From assembly GCA_959599095.1 (NCBI GenBank), contig CAUGGC010000028.1:1-27487 (forward strand): a stretch of DNA of 27,487 nt. The letters run 5' to 3'. Both the position numbers and the translations under genes were made by a program. The notes beneath the pieces were generated by a model. The model worked only from the letters and a program-made list of their open reading frames with translations. It made no database searches and had not been told where the DNA came from. This DNA comes from an uncultured Collinsella sp. (GTDB lineage: Bacteria > Actinomycetota > Coriobacteriia > Coriobacteriales > Coriobacteriaceae). Shown here piece after piece: positions 1 through 7,662 of this stretch (positions are counted from its first letter, which is position 1; each line of letters opens with the position of its first letter).

Positions 1-657
1 GTCGGCGGGGCCATTGTGGCTCTTGACAGCGGATTGGGTCATATGAGCGAAAACCAAGATGGTGAGACGAGCCCCGAGCCCCAAGGCGAGAACATCGGCA
101 TCATCGCCCAGACCAGCGAGGGCGTCACACCCGCAGTCATCTCGATCATCCGCAGCAAGGTAACGGCCGAAGGAGATACAGCGGCAATCTTTGCCCGTGC
201 CATGAGCGCTGACGGCAAGACAATCGGCACCATCAAGATTGAGAACGCCGCCATCCAGACGCCCGAAGGCGGCAAGGTCATTGACTATCGCAAGCTCCGT
301 GACGGCATCTACGAGGCAGGCCAAGCCATCGGCACGGGCGACGCTGTGATCGACTCCCCCTATAACGAAGCTGTCGCCAAGAGCATGGTCATCGCACCTC
401 CCGAGGTAGCCAAGCCGGAAGACCCCAAGCCCGACGAGACCAAGCCCGCAGAAAGCAAGCCCGCGGAGTCCAAGCAGAACCCCAAGCCTGAGGGCTCAAA
501 GCCGACCAAGGCCGTTGCGGCTTCAATCACGAAAGCCAAGACTACCGGCGTGCTCGCGGCAACCGGCGACACCTCGGGTGCGGCCATCGTGGCAACCGTC
601 CTTGCGGGAACAGCCGCTATCGCCGCAGGCACCATGGCGAGCCGCAAGCGCTCTTAG
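1..657 (+). CDS. Cell-wall-anchored surface protein, C-terminal part (5' end outside window)
   Basis: The frame is open to the first base of the window, so this is the C-terminal end of a longer protein. Counting from the GTG at 16, the last part has a Pro/Lys/Glu-rich wall-spanning linker (repeats of KPxE/KPAESK type), then an LAATGD sortase motif, a hydrophobic helix rich in Ala and a basic tail (ASRKRS). That order is a classic sortase sorting signal, with LAxTG in place of LPxTG. There is no signal peptide after the GTG at 16 or the ATG at 43, and neither has a good ribosome binding site, which supports an upstream start. The region before the linker resembles no domain I can name. Likely role: surface protein covalently linked to peptidoglycan. 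Confidence 0.7.
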   Translation, partial: VGGAIVALDSGLGHMSENQDGETSPEPQGENIGIIAQTSEGVTPAVISIIRSKVTAEGDTAAIFARAMSADGKTIGTIKIENAAIQTPEGGKVIDYRKLRDGIYEAGQAIGTGDAVIDSPYNEAVAKSMVIAPPEVAKPEDPKPDETKPAESKPAESKQNPKPEGSKPTKAVAASITKAKTTGVLAATGDTSGAAIVATVLAGTAAIAAGTMASRKRS

Positions 658-714
658 ACGCCCCTGCGCACATGGCAGCTCCCGCGAAGGCCCCGAGTCC
701 CAGCACCGTTTAAC

Positions 715-752
715 AACGCCACCGCCGAGCTCCCCTCCGGCGGTGGCGTTTT
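715..752 (+). terminator. Rho-independent terminator after the surface protein gene
   Basis: A perfect 12-bp stem (715-726 pairing with 739-750), GC-rich, with a 12-nt loop, followed by a short T run. It lies 57 bp after the stop of the surface protein gene. Confidence 0.8.
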
Positions 753-864
753 CCATATGCGTCCGCAGGGTATGCACGAGATTGTCTTTGGTCTAGCCCA
801 ACCTGCATGAGCCGGCGTGCGACAATGGGGGCCGTCGATATCACAACGCCGAGAGAAGCCCGTC

Positions 865-1530
865 ATGGAAGCGCATCAAAAGCAGATAACCGTTCATGCA
901 CAGCATGCCGAAAGCGCACCGGTCATCTATCTTCCCGTGGTCATGGGCGACGGCACGGAGGTTTATGAACGCTGCCGAGAGCTCAACTGCCCGCCCTTCA
1001 CGCTTGTCGGCATTGGCAGCCTCAACTGGAATCGCGAGCTGAGCCCCTGGGGATGCGACGGAACCGTGCGCGATGCCGAGCCCTTTGGCGGTCAGGCATC
1101 CGGATTTCTCGATGAGCTGTTGAACTGGATAATCCCAGAGGCCGAGTCGTCGCTTCCTCAGCCGCCCACCTGGCGCGGCATTGCCGGCTACTCGCTCGCG
1201 GGCCTCTTCGCGCTCTGGTCCCTCTGGCAAACCGACGCCTTTAGCCGCGCCGCAAGCGCATCGGGGTCGTTGTGGTTTCCCGACTTTGTCGATCGCGCCA
1301 GCACGGCCCCTTTTGCCGGCAACCCGCAGGCCGTCTATCTGTCACTCGGCAAAAAGGAAACCAAGACGCCCAACCGCATGATGCGGCACGTACTTGACGA
1401 CACGCGCGCAATGGAAACGTTGCTCGTTGAGCGCGGCATCCTCACAACACTGGAACTCAACCCCGGCAACCACTTTGCCCAAACCGACCTGCGCATGGCG
1501 CGTGGCATCCACTGGGTTCTTGCGCACTAA
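865..1530 (+). CDS. Alpha/beta hydrolase, putative esterase
   Basis: A 221-residue protein with the serine hydrolase nucleophile elbow GYSLAG (Ser110) and a late histidine in the motif PGNHF (His203), as expected for the catalytic triad of the esterase/FrsA-like fold. The tryptophan-rich stretch around residues 52-62 and the small size fit the putative esterase family related to enterochelin esterases and S-formylglutathione hydrolases; the substrate cannot be told. There is no signal peptide, so it should be cytoplasmic. I chose ATG 865 because GAGAGAAG precedes it at a normal distance; an in-frame ATG at 817 has no such site. The gene stands alone between two terminators. Confidence 0.75.
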   Translation: MEAHQKQITVHAQHAESAPVIYLPVVMGDGTEVYERCRELNCPPFTLVGIGSLNWNRELSPWGCDGTVRDAEPFGGQASGFLDELLNWIIPEAESSLPQPPTWRGIAGYSLAGLFALWSLWQTDAFSRAASASGSLWFPDFVDRASTAPFAGNPQAVYLSLGKKETKTPNRMMRHVLDDTRAMETLLVERGILTTLELNPGNHFAQTDLRMARGIHWVLAH

Positions 1531-1570
1531 AAAGCCGGCCATGCGCATCGGACGCATGGTCGGCTTTTTT
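1529..1570. terminator. Bidirectional terminator between the esterase and uracil permease genes
   Basis: A stem formed by AAAAGCCGGCCATGCG and its near-perfect complement (one G-T pair), with a short loop and T runs on both strands. It starts at the esterase stop codon and lies 20 bp after the stop of the convergent permease gene, so it can serve both. Confidence 0.85.
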
Positions 1571-1590
1571 AACTGAGTTGGACACAGCTG

Positions 1591-2925
1591 CTATTCGGCA
1601 GACCCTTCGAGTTCCGAGACATCAAACTCAAAGTCGTTACCCGGTAGGATGGCATTGAGCACAATGCCCACCAGCGAACCCACGGCAAGACCCGAAAGCG
1701 AAATCGTCACGCCGCCCAGCTCCAACACGATGGCACCGGCGGTGCTGTACGCGATGCCGAGCGAAAGCACGAGCACCAGAGCGGCCACCAGCACGTTGCG
1801 GTTGTTCTGGAAATCGACCTGGTTCTCAATGAGGTTGCGCACGCCTACGGCACTGATCATGCCGTAGAGTACGAGCGACACGCCGCCGATAACGCATGGC
1901 GGCATGGCGGCGATCACGGCAGCGAACTTGGGGCAGAAGGAAAGCACGACGGCGCAGCACGCGGCAATGCGAATCACGCGCGGGTCAAACACACGCGTCA
2001 GGGCAAGCACACCGGTGTTCTCGCCATAGGTGGTGTTAGCCGGAGCGCCAAAGAGCGATGCGAGAATGGTCGCCAGGCCATCGCCAAGCAGGGTGCGATG
2101 CAGGCCGGGATCGGCAATGTAGTTGCGCTCGCAAGTCGAGCCGATAGCGGAGATATCACCAATATGCTCGATCATAGTCGCAAAGGCCAGCGGCATGATG
2201 GTGATGATGGCGGTCGTGGCAAGGCCGCTATCGAACTGCGGCCCAAAGAGTGCAAACACGGTGTTGTCCCACACGATGGGAAGACCGACCCACGGCGCGG
2301 CGGCAACGCCCGAAAAATCGACCTCACCCAACGCGGCGGCAACGGCATAGCTCACCACGACGCCCAGCAGGATCGGCACGATCTTAACCATGCCGCGACC
2401 CCAAATGTTGCAGATCACGATAACGGCAACGGCAATAACAGCCACAAGCCAGTTGGTCTGGCAGTTGGCAATAGCGGAGCTCGCCAGAATCAAGCCGATG
2501 GAAATGACGATGGGGCCCGTCACTACCGGCGGAAAGAAGCGCATGACGCGCTTGGCGCCAAACGCGCGGAAGAGTGCCGCAAGTACCGGATAGAGTAGAC
2601 CGGCGCAGGCAACGCCCAGGCAGGCGTAGGGCAAAAGCTCGGCCTCGCCGTTGGGCGCGATGGCGGCATAACCGGCAATAAAGGCAAACGATGAGCCCAA
2701 AAATGCCGGCACCTTACCGCGCGACAGGAAGTGGAACAGCAGCGTGCCCAAGCCGGCAAACAAAAGCGTTGCCGAAACCGAGAGACCGGTGAGCACGGGC
2801 ACTAGCACCGTGGCACCAAACATGGCAAACAGGTGCTGCAGACCGAGCAAAAACATGCGCGGGCGGCCGAGCGACGATGCGTCGTAGATGGCATCGGTGA
2901 CGGCGGGCGTCGAAGACTGGGACAT
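1591..2925 (-). CDS. uraA: Uracil permease, NCS2 (nucleobase:cation symporter 2) family
   Basis: A 444-residue polytopic membrane protein. Near the N terminus (about residues 28-46) it has LQHLFAMFGATVLVPVLTG, very close to the UraA/PyrP signature, and later the conserved TYGENTGVLALTRV motif and a PPCVIGGVSLVLYG segment. The length fits the family (about 430 residues). It should import uracil with protons for pyrimidine salvage. The start ATG at 2925 has GAAAGGA upstream; the frame continues about 75 codons further, but that stretch is polar, unlike the family and overlaps the upstream gene. The MetE-like gene ends 122 bp upstream in the same direction, so read-through is possible, but TACAAT near 2998 on the minus strand could be its own -10. 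Confidence 0.92.
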   Translation of the reverse strand: MSQSSTPAVTDAIYDASSLGRPRMFLLGLQHLFAMFGATVLVPVLTGLSVSATLLFAGLGTLLFHFLSRGKVPAFLGSSFAFIAGYAAIAPNGEAELLPYACLGVACAGLLYPVLAALFRAFGAKRVMRFFPPVVTGPIVISIGLILASSAIANCQTNWLVAVIAVAVIVICNIWGRGMVKIVPILLGVVVSYAVAAALGEVDFSGVAAAPWVGLPIVWDNTVFALFGPQFDSGLATTAIITIMPLAFATMIEHIGDISAIGSTCERNYIADPGLHRTLLGDGLATILASLFGAPANTTYGENTGVLALTRVFDPRVIRIAACCAVVLSFCPKFAAVIAAMPPCVIGGVSLVLYGMISAVGVRNLIENQVDFQNNRNVLVAALVLVLSLGIAYSTAGAIVLELGGVTISLSGLAVGSLVGIVLNAILPGNDFEFDVSELEGSAE

Positions 2926-3047
2926 GGATGTCCTTTCGAATGGAAGGGCGATCGGGCATATCGGATAACCTGACCGAACGATACGATCCGAACCATTGTA
3001 CGCGATGCACCATGTCTCGCACGCGCCGCCACCTGCAAACGCTAGCG

Positions 3048-4181
3048 CTATTTCCAAACGCGCTCGGCAATACGCCTGACCAGCGCAATCTTTGCCCACT
3101 GCTCGTCCTCGGTCAGCTTGTTGCCAATCTCGCAGCTGGCAAAGCCACACTGCGGAGACAGATACAGGTTCTCGAGCGGCACGTACTTTGCCGCCTCGCG
3201 GATGCGCTCGACGACGGCATCCTCGTCCTCAAGCTCAGCGGCCTTGGTGGTCACTAGGCCCAACACGACCTTCTTGCCGGGGGCAACGTACTTGAGCGGC
3301 TCAAAGCCACCGGCACGCGGCGTATCGAACTCAAGGTAAAACGCATCAACGTTCTCGTGTGCGAACAGGTACGGCGCGATGGGGTCATAGCCGCCCTCGA
3401 AGGCATAGGTGGAGTGGTAATTACCACGGCACACATGCGTGTTGATGACCAGGTCGTCGGGCTTACCCTCGATGGCGGCGTTGTTGAGCGCCACGCCCAG
3501 CTCGCTTACTTTTTGCAGGTCGACCGGGCTCATGCCGGTTTTGGCGACAAAATCGGTATCGCAGTAGATGCCCCAGGTGCAGTCATCAAACTGGATGTTG
3601 CGGCAGCCTGCTGCGTACAGGTCGGCGATCACTGTGCGATAAGCGGCTGCAATGGCGTCGGCAAGTTCCTCATCGGTCTTATAGACAGCGCGCAGGCTCT
3701 CCTGCTGCCCATCGCAGCGATCGAGCGTGACCTCAGAGAACGTCTGGATAGGCGCCGGGATGGTCTGGCGTGCAACGTGGGCTTCGCCCTCAAGTGCCTT
3801 GACAAACTTAAAGTGCTCGACGAAGGGGTGGCTCTCGCCGCTAATGGGACCGGTTACCACGGCGGTGTCGGCGGTGGTCTCCTCATCGTGGAACATATAG
3901 CCCGTACGCGAGGTGCGACGCTCGACGCCGTTCAGCCCCCACATGAAATCGAGGTGCCAGTAGCTGCGGCGAAACTCGCCATCGGTGATGACCTGCAGGC
4001 CGGCGGCCTTCTGCTTGGCCACCAAATCGCGAATGGCATCGTCCTCGACAGCCTTAAGCCCCTCGGCATCAAGCGTGCCTGCCGCATAGGCAGCGCGGGC
4101 ATCCTTTACGGCCTGCGGACGAAGAAAACTGCCGACGATATCGGCGCGAAACGGCGCGTTCAGCGTGGTTAAAGCACTCAT
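3048..4181 (-). CDS. MetE-like cobalamin-independent methionine synthase family protein (YxjG/YxjH type)
   Basis: A 377-residue protein matching only the catalytic C-terminal half of MetE. It opens with the typical FRADIVGSFLRP motif and TDGEFRR (about 67-72). Likely zinc ligands are visible: His249 and Cys251 in NTHVCRGN, Glu284 in YLEFD and Cys345 in SPQCGF. Proteins of this short class transfer a methyl group to homocysteine or a related thiol; in Bacillus the YxjG/YxjH homologues belong to methionine metabolism, while the methyl donor here is unknown. Start ATG 4181 follows AAAGGGAG; six codons upstream there is another ATG with no good site. The 155-bp gap to the LysR gene upstream carries dyads suited to LysR-type control, so this gene is the likely target of that regulator. 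Confidence 0.85.
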   Translation of the reverse strand: MSALTTLNAPFRADIVGSFLRPQAVKDARAAYAAGTLDAEGLKAVEDDAIRDLVAKQKAAGLQVITDGEFRRSYWHLDFMWGLNGVERRTSRTGYMFHDEETTADTAVVTGPISGESHPFVEHFKFVKALEGEAHVARQTIPAPIQTFSEVTLDRCDGQQESLRAVYKTDEELADAIAAAYRTVIADLYAAGCRNIQFDDCTWGIYCDTDFVAKTGMSPVDLQKVSELGVALNNAAIEGKPDDLVINTHVCRGNYHSTYAFEGGYDPIAPYLFAHENVDAFYLEFDTPRAGGFEPLKYVAPGKKVVLGLVTTKAAELEDEDAVVERIREAAKYVPLENLYLSPQCGFASCEIGNKLTEDEQWAKIALVRRIAERVWK

Positions 4182-4221
4182 AGATATCTCCCTTTGCATT
4201 GGTTGCTTTACTGGGACAGAG

Positions 4222-4235
4222 TATGAGCGCTCATA
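4222..4235. promoter_or_regulatory. 14-bp perfect palindrome upstream of the MetE-like gene
   Basis: TATGAGCGCTCATA is a perfect palindrome 41-54 bp upstream of the ATG of the MetE-like gene, probably in the leader or just at the transcription start. It may be an operator; no family is recognised. Confidence 0.4.
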
Positions 4236-4243
4236 TGGCCATC

Positions 4244-4290
4244 GTAAAATATACGTTTACAACAGTTTGATATAGATGATTCCTATATCA
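4244..4290 (-). promoter_or_regulatory. Putative LysR-type binding region with two dyads
   Basis: Two interrupted dyads lie in tandem. The distal one (4268-4290) has 8-bp arms TGATATAG and CTATATCA around 7 nt; the proximal one (4244-4260) has GTAAA and TTTAC around 7 nt. This fits the usual LysR arrangement of a recognition site with T-N11-A geometry plus a weaker activation site near the promoter. An AT-rich TATATT -10 candidate lies inside the proximal site on the minus strand. The target would be the MetE-like gene; the LysR gene ends 46 bp away on the other side. Confidence 0.5.
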
Positions 4291-4336
4291 GTCTGGACTG
4301 CCATAAAGAAATTTGACCCGCGCGGAGCACAGCAGC

Positions 4337-5233
4337 CTAGATATGCTGACGAATCGCGTCGATATAGGCCTGCCCGTAGCGCGTGAGTGTTGTGTTCTTG
4401 CGTGTGATAATACCGATCTCCATGTACTCGTCCACATCGAGCGGAATGGAGATAATGCCGGGGCCGTTAAGTTCATGGCTGATCACGCCCGAACAAACCG
4501 TGTAGCCGTTAAGGCCCATAGCCAGGTTGAACAACGTCGCACGGTCGCGCACGCGGATATTCTTGCGACGCTCAAAGGTCGAGGTCAGCTCCTCGGAATA
4601 GTAAAACGAGTTATAGCTGCCCTGCTCATAGGACAGGAACGGGTAGTCCTCGAGATCTTCGAGCGTCACGCTGGCGTGGTCCGCCAGTGGATGGTCGGCG
4701 CATACAAAGACATGCGGCGTGGCGCAGAAGAGCCCCTCGAATACGAGTTCGTTGGCGGCGAGCATGCGCTCGATGACCTCGCGGTTATGCTCGGATAAGT
4801 ACAGGATGCCGAGCTCGCTTTTCATATGCGCGACGTCCTCGATAATCTCGTGGGTCTGCTCCTCGCGCAGGGTAAAGTCGTAGCGCGCGGCATCGAACTC
4901 GCGGATCACATCGACAAATGCATTAACGGCAAAGGAATAATGCTGGCAGCTCACACTAAAGTGCGGCACCTGCTCGGACGTGCCTTTGTACTTGCCCTCG
5001 AGCAGGTCGGCCTGGTCGAGCACCTGGCGCGCGTAGCCCAAGAAGGTCTCGCCTTCCTCGGACACAATGACGCCCTTGTTGGTGCGCTCAAAGATGTGTA
5101 CACCCATCTCGTTTTCGAGATCGCGAATTGACGCGGTAATCGAAGGCTGCGACACAAAGAGTCGGCGCGAGGCCTCGGTGATGCTGCCGCATTCGGCAAC
5201 TTTGACGACATATCTGAGCTGCTGGAGCTTCAT
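4337..5233 (-). CDS. LysR family transcriptional regulator
   Basis: A 298-residue protein. Residues 1-60 are a typical LysR winged helix-turn-helix (MKLQQLRYVVKVAECGSIT, then ASRRLFVSQPSIT and RDLENEMG), followed by the linker helix and a periplasmic-binding-protein-like effector domain to the C terminus. Start ATG 5233 follows AGGGAGAAA; the frame extends upstream only into the HAD gene region with no family similarity. It starts 10 bp after the HAD gene stop, so the two are probably one transcript. The dyads at 4244-4290 just past its stop suggest it controls the MetE-like gene, perhaps in response to sulfur amino acid status. The effector is not readable from the sequence. Confidence 0.93.
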   Translation of the reverse strand: MKLQQLRYVVKVAECGSITEASRRLFVSQPSITASIRDLENEMGVHIFERTNKGVIVSEEGETFLGYARQVLDQADLLEGKYKGTSEQVPHFSVSCQHYSFAVNAFVDVIREFDAARYDFTLREEQTHEIIEDVAHMKSELGILYLSEHNREVIERMLAANELVFEGLFCATPHVFVCADHPLADHASVTLEDLEDYPFLSYEQGSYNSFYYSEELTSTFERRKNIRVRDRATLFNLAMGLNGYTVCSGVISHELNGPGIISIPLDVDEYMEIGIITRKNTTLTRYGQAYIDAIRQHI

Positions 5234-5243
5234 GGCTTTCTCC

Positions 5244-6152
5244 CTAGACGTTCGTGACGTCGAAACCCGTCGCGTCCATCTGACGCATAAACGACGGCAT
5301 CTCCCCCGTCGCGGCGCAGGCGGCAATCTGATGCAGAGCCCCGGCAACCGCATCATCTGCCGCAGCGCCGATATGCCAGCGCGCGGCAGCCGTGACGGCC
5401 TCGTTGGCATTGGCGACTGCAACGGAATTGGGAACGGCATCGATCATGGGCAAATCGTTATCGGAATCGCCGAATACGGCCACCTCGTCGGGCGTCAGGC
5501 CCAAAGCGCGCGCCAGCTCCAGCGCAGCACAGCCCTTGTCCCAGCCGGTCGGAAGAACGTCGAACAGGCGCACGCGGTTGTTGGGAAACACGAGCGAGAG
5601 CTCCGGCACCTCGGCGGCAACACGCTCGCGCAGCTCGGCGAGTTCCTCGCGCGAACGGGCACTCCAGATATTCGCCTTGTATACCGAGGCATCGTCAACG
5701 ACAGGGCGACAGGGAGCCTCTTCGCCCTTGAGCCACGCGTTGCCGCCTGACTCCATGGCGCGACGCACACGCTCGGGATCGCTTGTCACGCAATAGGCGT
5801 CGTTGTCCCAAAAGTCATCACCCAGACGGTAGACCTTCAAATAGGTATCGTCGGTCTCTTGCTCCAGGTAGTCGGCCAGGTGCATAAGGGCATCGTTATC
5901 AGTTGCGCGCGAGGCAACCGCCTCGCCATCGACAAACATCACCTGGCCGTTGCAAAACGCACCGGTCGAGAAGCACTCGGAGCGATTGCGGAACATCCAG
6001 CTCATCGCGGACGGCTGGCGACCCGAAACCGGGCCAAAATGCAGGCCCGCCGCCTGCATGGCATGAATGCCCTCGATGGCGCAGTCGCTGGCGCCATCGT
6101 GTCCAGCAGGAATCAGCGTATCGTCCATATCGGTCAGCACAAGTTTGATCAT
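5244..6152 (-). CDS. HAD superfamily (Cof-type, IIB) hydrolase
   Basis: A 302-residue haloacid dehalogenase-type phosphatase. Motif I is DMDDTL (residues 8-13, with the nucleophile and acid aspartates), the motif III lysine sits in GWDKG, and motif IV is FGDSDNDLPMI. The cap between them and the length fit the Cof/YbjI class, which dephosphorylates sugar phosphates or cofactor phosphates; the substrate is unknown. Start ATG 6152 has GAGGGGA upstream. The LysR gene follows after 10 bp. The 5' region contains a TACAAT -10 candidate (6184-6189) that abuts a palindromic repeat. Facing it is the thiamine operon; some Cof-like HAD enzymes act on thiamine precursors, but nothing here proves such a link. 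Confidence 0.88.
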   Translation of the reverse strand: MIKLVLTDMDDTLIPAGHDGASDCAIEGIHAMQAAGLHFGPVSGRQPSAMSWMFRNRSECFSTGAFCNGQVMFVDGEAVASRATDNDALMHLADYLEQETDDTYLKVYRLGDDFWDNDAYCVTSDPERVRRAMESGGNAWLKGEEAPCRPVVDDASVYKANIWSARSREELAELRERVAAEVPELSLVFPNNRVRLFDVLPTGWDKGCAALELARALGLTPDEVAVFGDSDNDLPMIDAVPNSVAVANANEAVTAAARWHIGAAADDAVAGALHQIAACAATGEMPSFMRQMDATGFDVTNV

Positions 6153-6187
6153 AAGGTCCCCTCGGTCATTCTTTATCCCGTCTATTG

Positions 6188-6237
6188 TAACGACCTGCCA
6201 ATAAGGGACAGGTTTATCTTGGCAGGTTTTATCTGGG
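6188..6237 (-). repeat. Family A palindromic repeat, copy 1
   Basis: Perfect 9-bp arms ACCTGCCAA (6193-6201) and TTGGCAGGT (6219-6227) around a 17-nt loop containing GGGACAGGTTTAT. Extended similarity of about 50 bp with copy 3 at 26482-26531 when read on the minus strand (both begin CCCAGATAAAACCT). It forms an inverted pair with copy 2. Confidence 0.85.
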
Positions 6238-6258
6238 AAAATGCAGCGCCCCTGTTGC

Positions 6259-6295
6259 CACCTGCCAAAATAAACCTGTCCCATATTGGCAGGTG
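6259..6295 (+). repeat. Family A palindromic repeat, copy 2
   Basis: Perfect 10-bp arms CACCTGCCAA and TTGGCAGGTG around the same 17-nt loop type (AATAAACCTGTCCCATA). It is inverted relative to copy 1, with 21 bp between the two units, giving a REPIN-like doublet between the divergent HAD and thi transcription units. Confidence 0.85.
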
Positions 6296-6298
6296 CGC

Positions 6299-6307
6299 TA
6301 GTATAGG
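6299..6307 (+). promoter_or_regulatory. Candidate -10 region of the thi operon
   Basis: TAGTATAGG lies about 15 bp upstream of the TPP aptamer, where the promoter is expected. No good -35 is visible, because the place it should occupy is inside repeat A copy 2. Weak evidence. Confidence 0.3.
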
Positions 6308-6321
6308 GAACAACAGATTCG

Positions 6322-6415
6322 ATGCGGGAGTGCCGGCGGTGCAAACCACAAGGCTGAGAGGGCATAGGGCCCAATCCTTTGAACCTGTCAGTTAATGCTG
6401 GCGTAGGGAGCATGC
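6322..6415 (+). promoter_or_regulatory. TPP riboswitch (THI element)
   Basis: The aptamer core is recognisable: GGCTGAGAGGG (6352-6362), then GAACCTGTCAGTTAATGC and the hallmark GGCGTAGGGA (6400-6409). ATGC near the 5' end can pair with GCAT after the core as helix P1. A strong terminator follows at once, so control is probably by transcription attenuation: thiamine pyrophosphate binding favours the terminator and shuts off thiM, the thiamine-binding protein gene and thiE. Confidence 0.95.
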
Positions 6416-6424
6416 CGCCTTTAC

Positions 6425-6456
6425 AGGGGCGCTGTCTATGCACAGCGCCCCTTTTC
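6425..6456 (+). terminator. Riboswitch expression-platform terminator
   Basis: A perfect 11-bp GC-rich stem AGGGGCGCTGT/ACAGCGCCCCT with a 6-nt loop, followed by TTTTCT. It sits between the TPP aptamer and the ribosome binding site of thiM, as expected for an OFF switch. Confidence 0.9.
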
Positions 6457-6477
6457 TATGCCAAGGAGGCATGTGCA

Positions 6478-7317
6478 GTGATTGATTCGGAACAGCTTAA
6501 GCAACATATGGTCAAGGCCGTAGAGGAGATTCGAGCCACCAATCCGATGGCCGGCTCCATCACCAACACGGTGACGATCGACTTTGTCGCCAACGCGCAG
6601 CTCGCCGTGGGCGGTTCGGCCGCCATGGTCTATCTGCCCGACGAGGGCGAGGCGCTCGTTGCCGGCGGCGGCGCCATCTATCTCAACATGGGCACGCTCT
6701 TCCCCATCTACGAGCAGACGATTCCCCGCGCGGCCAAGGCGGCACACGACGCCGGCAAGCCCTGGGTGCTCGATCCGGTGGGTCTGGGCATCGGTAGCCT
6801 GCGCACCCAGCTGGTAAACGAGCTCAAGCAGTACAAGCCCGCCATCGTACGCGGCAACGCCTCCGAGATCATCGCACTCTCCGGCCTGTGGGGTCTTGAG
6901 GGCGAGTCGGCCGATCTGAGCCGCGTGCGCGGTGTCGATACCACCGACACGGTCGACGCCGCCCGCGATGCCGCCGTGGCGCTCGCTCGCTACACCGGCG
7001 GCGCCGTTGTGGTCTCGGGCGAAGTCGACCTGATTACCGACGGCACGACCGTGGCCAAATCCCACGGCGGCAGCCCGCTCATGTCCAAGATCACCGGCTG
7101 CGGTTGCTCGCAGGGCGGCGTGCTGGCCGTGTACGCCTGTGCTACCGATCCGTTTACGGCAGCAGTCTGCGGCACCGCCGTCTACAACGTTGCCGGCACG
7201 CGTGCCGCCGCCGTCGCCGATGCCCCGGCAAGCTTTAAGGTCGCCTTTATCGACGAGCTCTACCGCGCAACCGCCCAGGATATTGCCGACAACCGACTCG
7301 AGCTCGAGGAGGCATAA
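6478..7317 (+). CDS. thiM: Hydroxyethylthiazole kinase ThiM
   Basis: A 279-residue sugar-kinase-like (ribokinase fold) enzyme that phosphorylates 4-methyl-5-(2-hydroxyethyl)thiazole for thiamine salvage. Visible family motifs are NPMAGSITNTV (22-32), the DPVGLGIG loop (99-106), GNASEI (126-131) and TGCGCSQGG (206-214). The start is a GTG at 6478, 8 nt after AAGGAGG; the ATG at 6471 is out of frame, and the frame upstream runs through the riboswitch and terminator. The next gene starts 3 bp after its stop. Expression is under the TPP riboswitch. Confidence 0.95.
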   Translation: MIDSEQLKQHMVKAVEEIRATNPMAGSITNTVTIDFVANAQLAVGGSAAMVYLPDEGEALVAGGGAIYLNMGTLFPIYEQTIPRAAKAAHDAGKPWVLDPVGLGIGSLRTQLVNELKQYKPAIVRGNASEIIALSGLWGLEGESADLSRVRGVDTTDTVDAARDAAVALARYTGGAVVVSGEVDLITDGTTVAKSHGGSPLMSKITGCGCSQGGVLAVYACATDPFTAAVCGTAVYNVAGTRAAAVADAPASFKVAFIDELYRATAQDIADNRLELEEA

Positions 7318-7320
7318 GCG

Positions 7321-7662
7321 ATGTCCGAACCCGCAACCAATGCCGGCATGAACACGCTCGTCGCCGTGGCCATCGCCCCATGCGGCACCGGCGACGAGCT
7401 GTCCGCCGAGGTCGCCGAGGTCGTGCGCGTCATTCGCGAGAGCGGCCTCCCCAACCGCACCACCTCGATGTTCACCGAGATCGAGGGCGACTGGGACGAG
7501 GTCATGCAGGTCGTGCGCGACGCGACCTTTGTGTTGGCGAGCAAGGGCATCCGCACCGAAGTCGTGCTCAAAGCCGATATTCGACCCGGATTTACCGACA
7601 CCATGACCGGCAAACTCAAGCGCATGGAAGCACAGATCAAAAAGCAGGAGGAAGCACAATGA
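7321..7662 (+). CDS. MTH1187/YkoF-type thiamine-binding protein
   Basis: A 113-residue protein with the family pattern VAVAIAPCGTG near the N terminus, SMFTEIEGDWDEVMQVV (about 57-73) and KADIRPGF in the C-terminal half. This ferredoxin-like fold (DUF77) binds thiamine or related pyrimidines. Its place between thiM and thiE under a TPP riboswitch supports a role in handling thiamine intermediates, though its exact job is not established. The ribosome binding site GAGGAGG lies at the end of thiM. The first ATG gives a slightly long N terminus; ATG 7348 would fit the family length but has no clear site. Its TGA overlaps the ATG of thiE. Confidence 0.88.
   Translation: MSEPATNAGMNTLVAVAIAPCGTGDELSAEVAEVVRVIRESGLPNRTTSMFTEIEGDWDEVMQVVRDATFVLASKGIRTEVVLKADIRPGFTDTMTGKLKRMEAQIKKQEEAQ

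Noticed and set aside
3357..4172. A 271-codon + strand frame opposite the MetE-like gene
   Set aside because: Shadow of the zinc-site-bearing methyltransferase; no motifs of its own.
6193..6295. Family A palindromes as a regulator-specific operator for the thi and HAD promoters
   Set aside because: A third copy lies between convergent 3' ends (26482-26531), where an operator would make no sense; a repeat element fits better.
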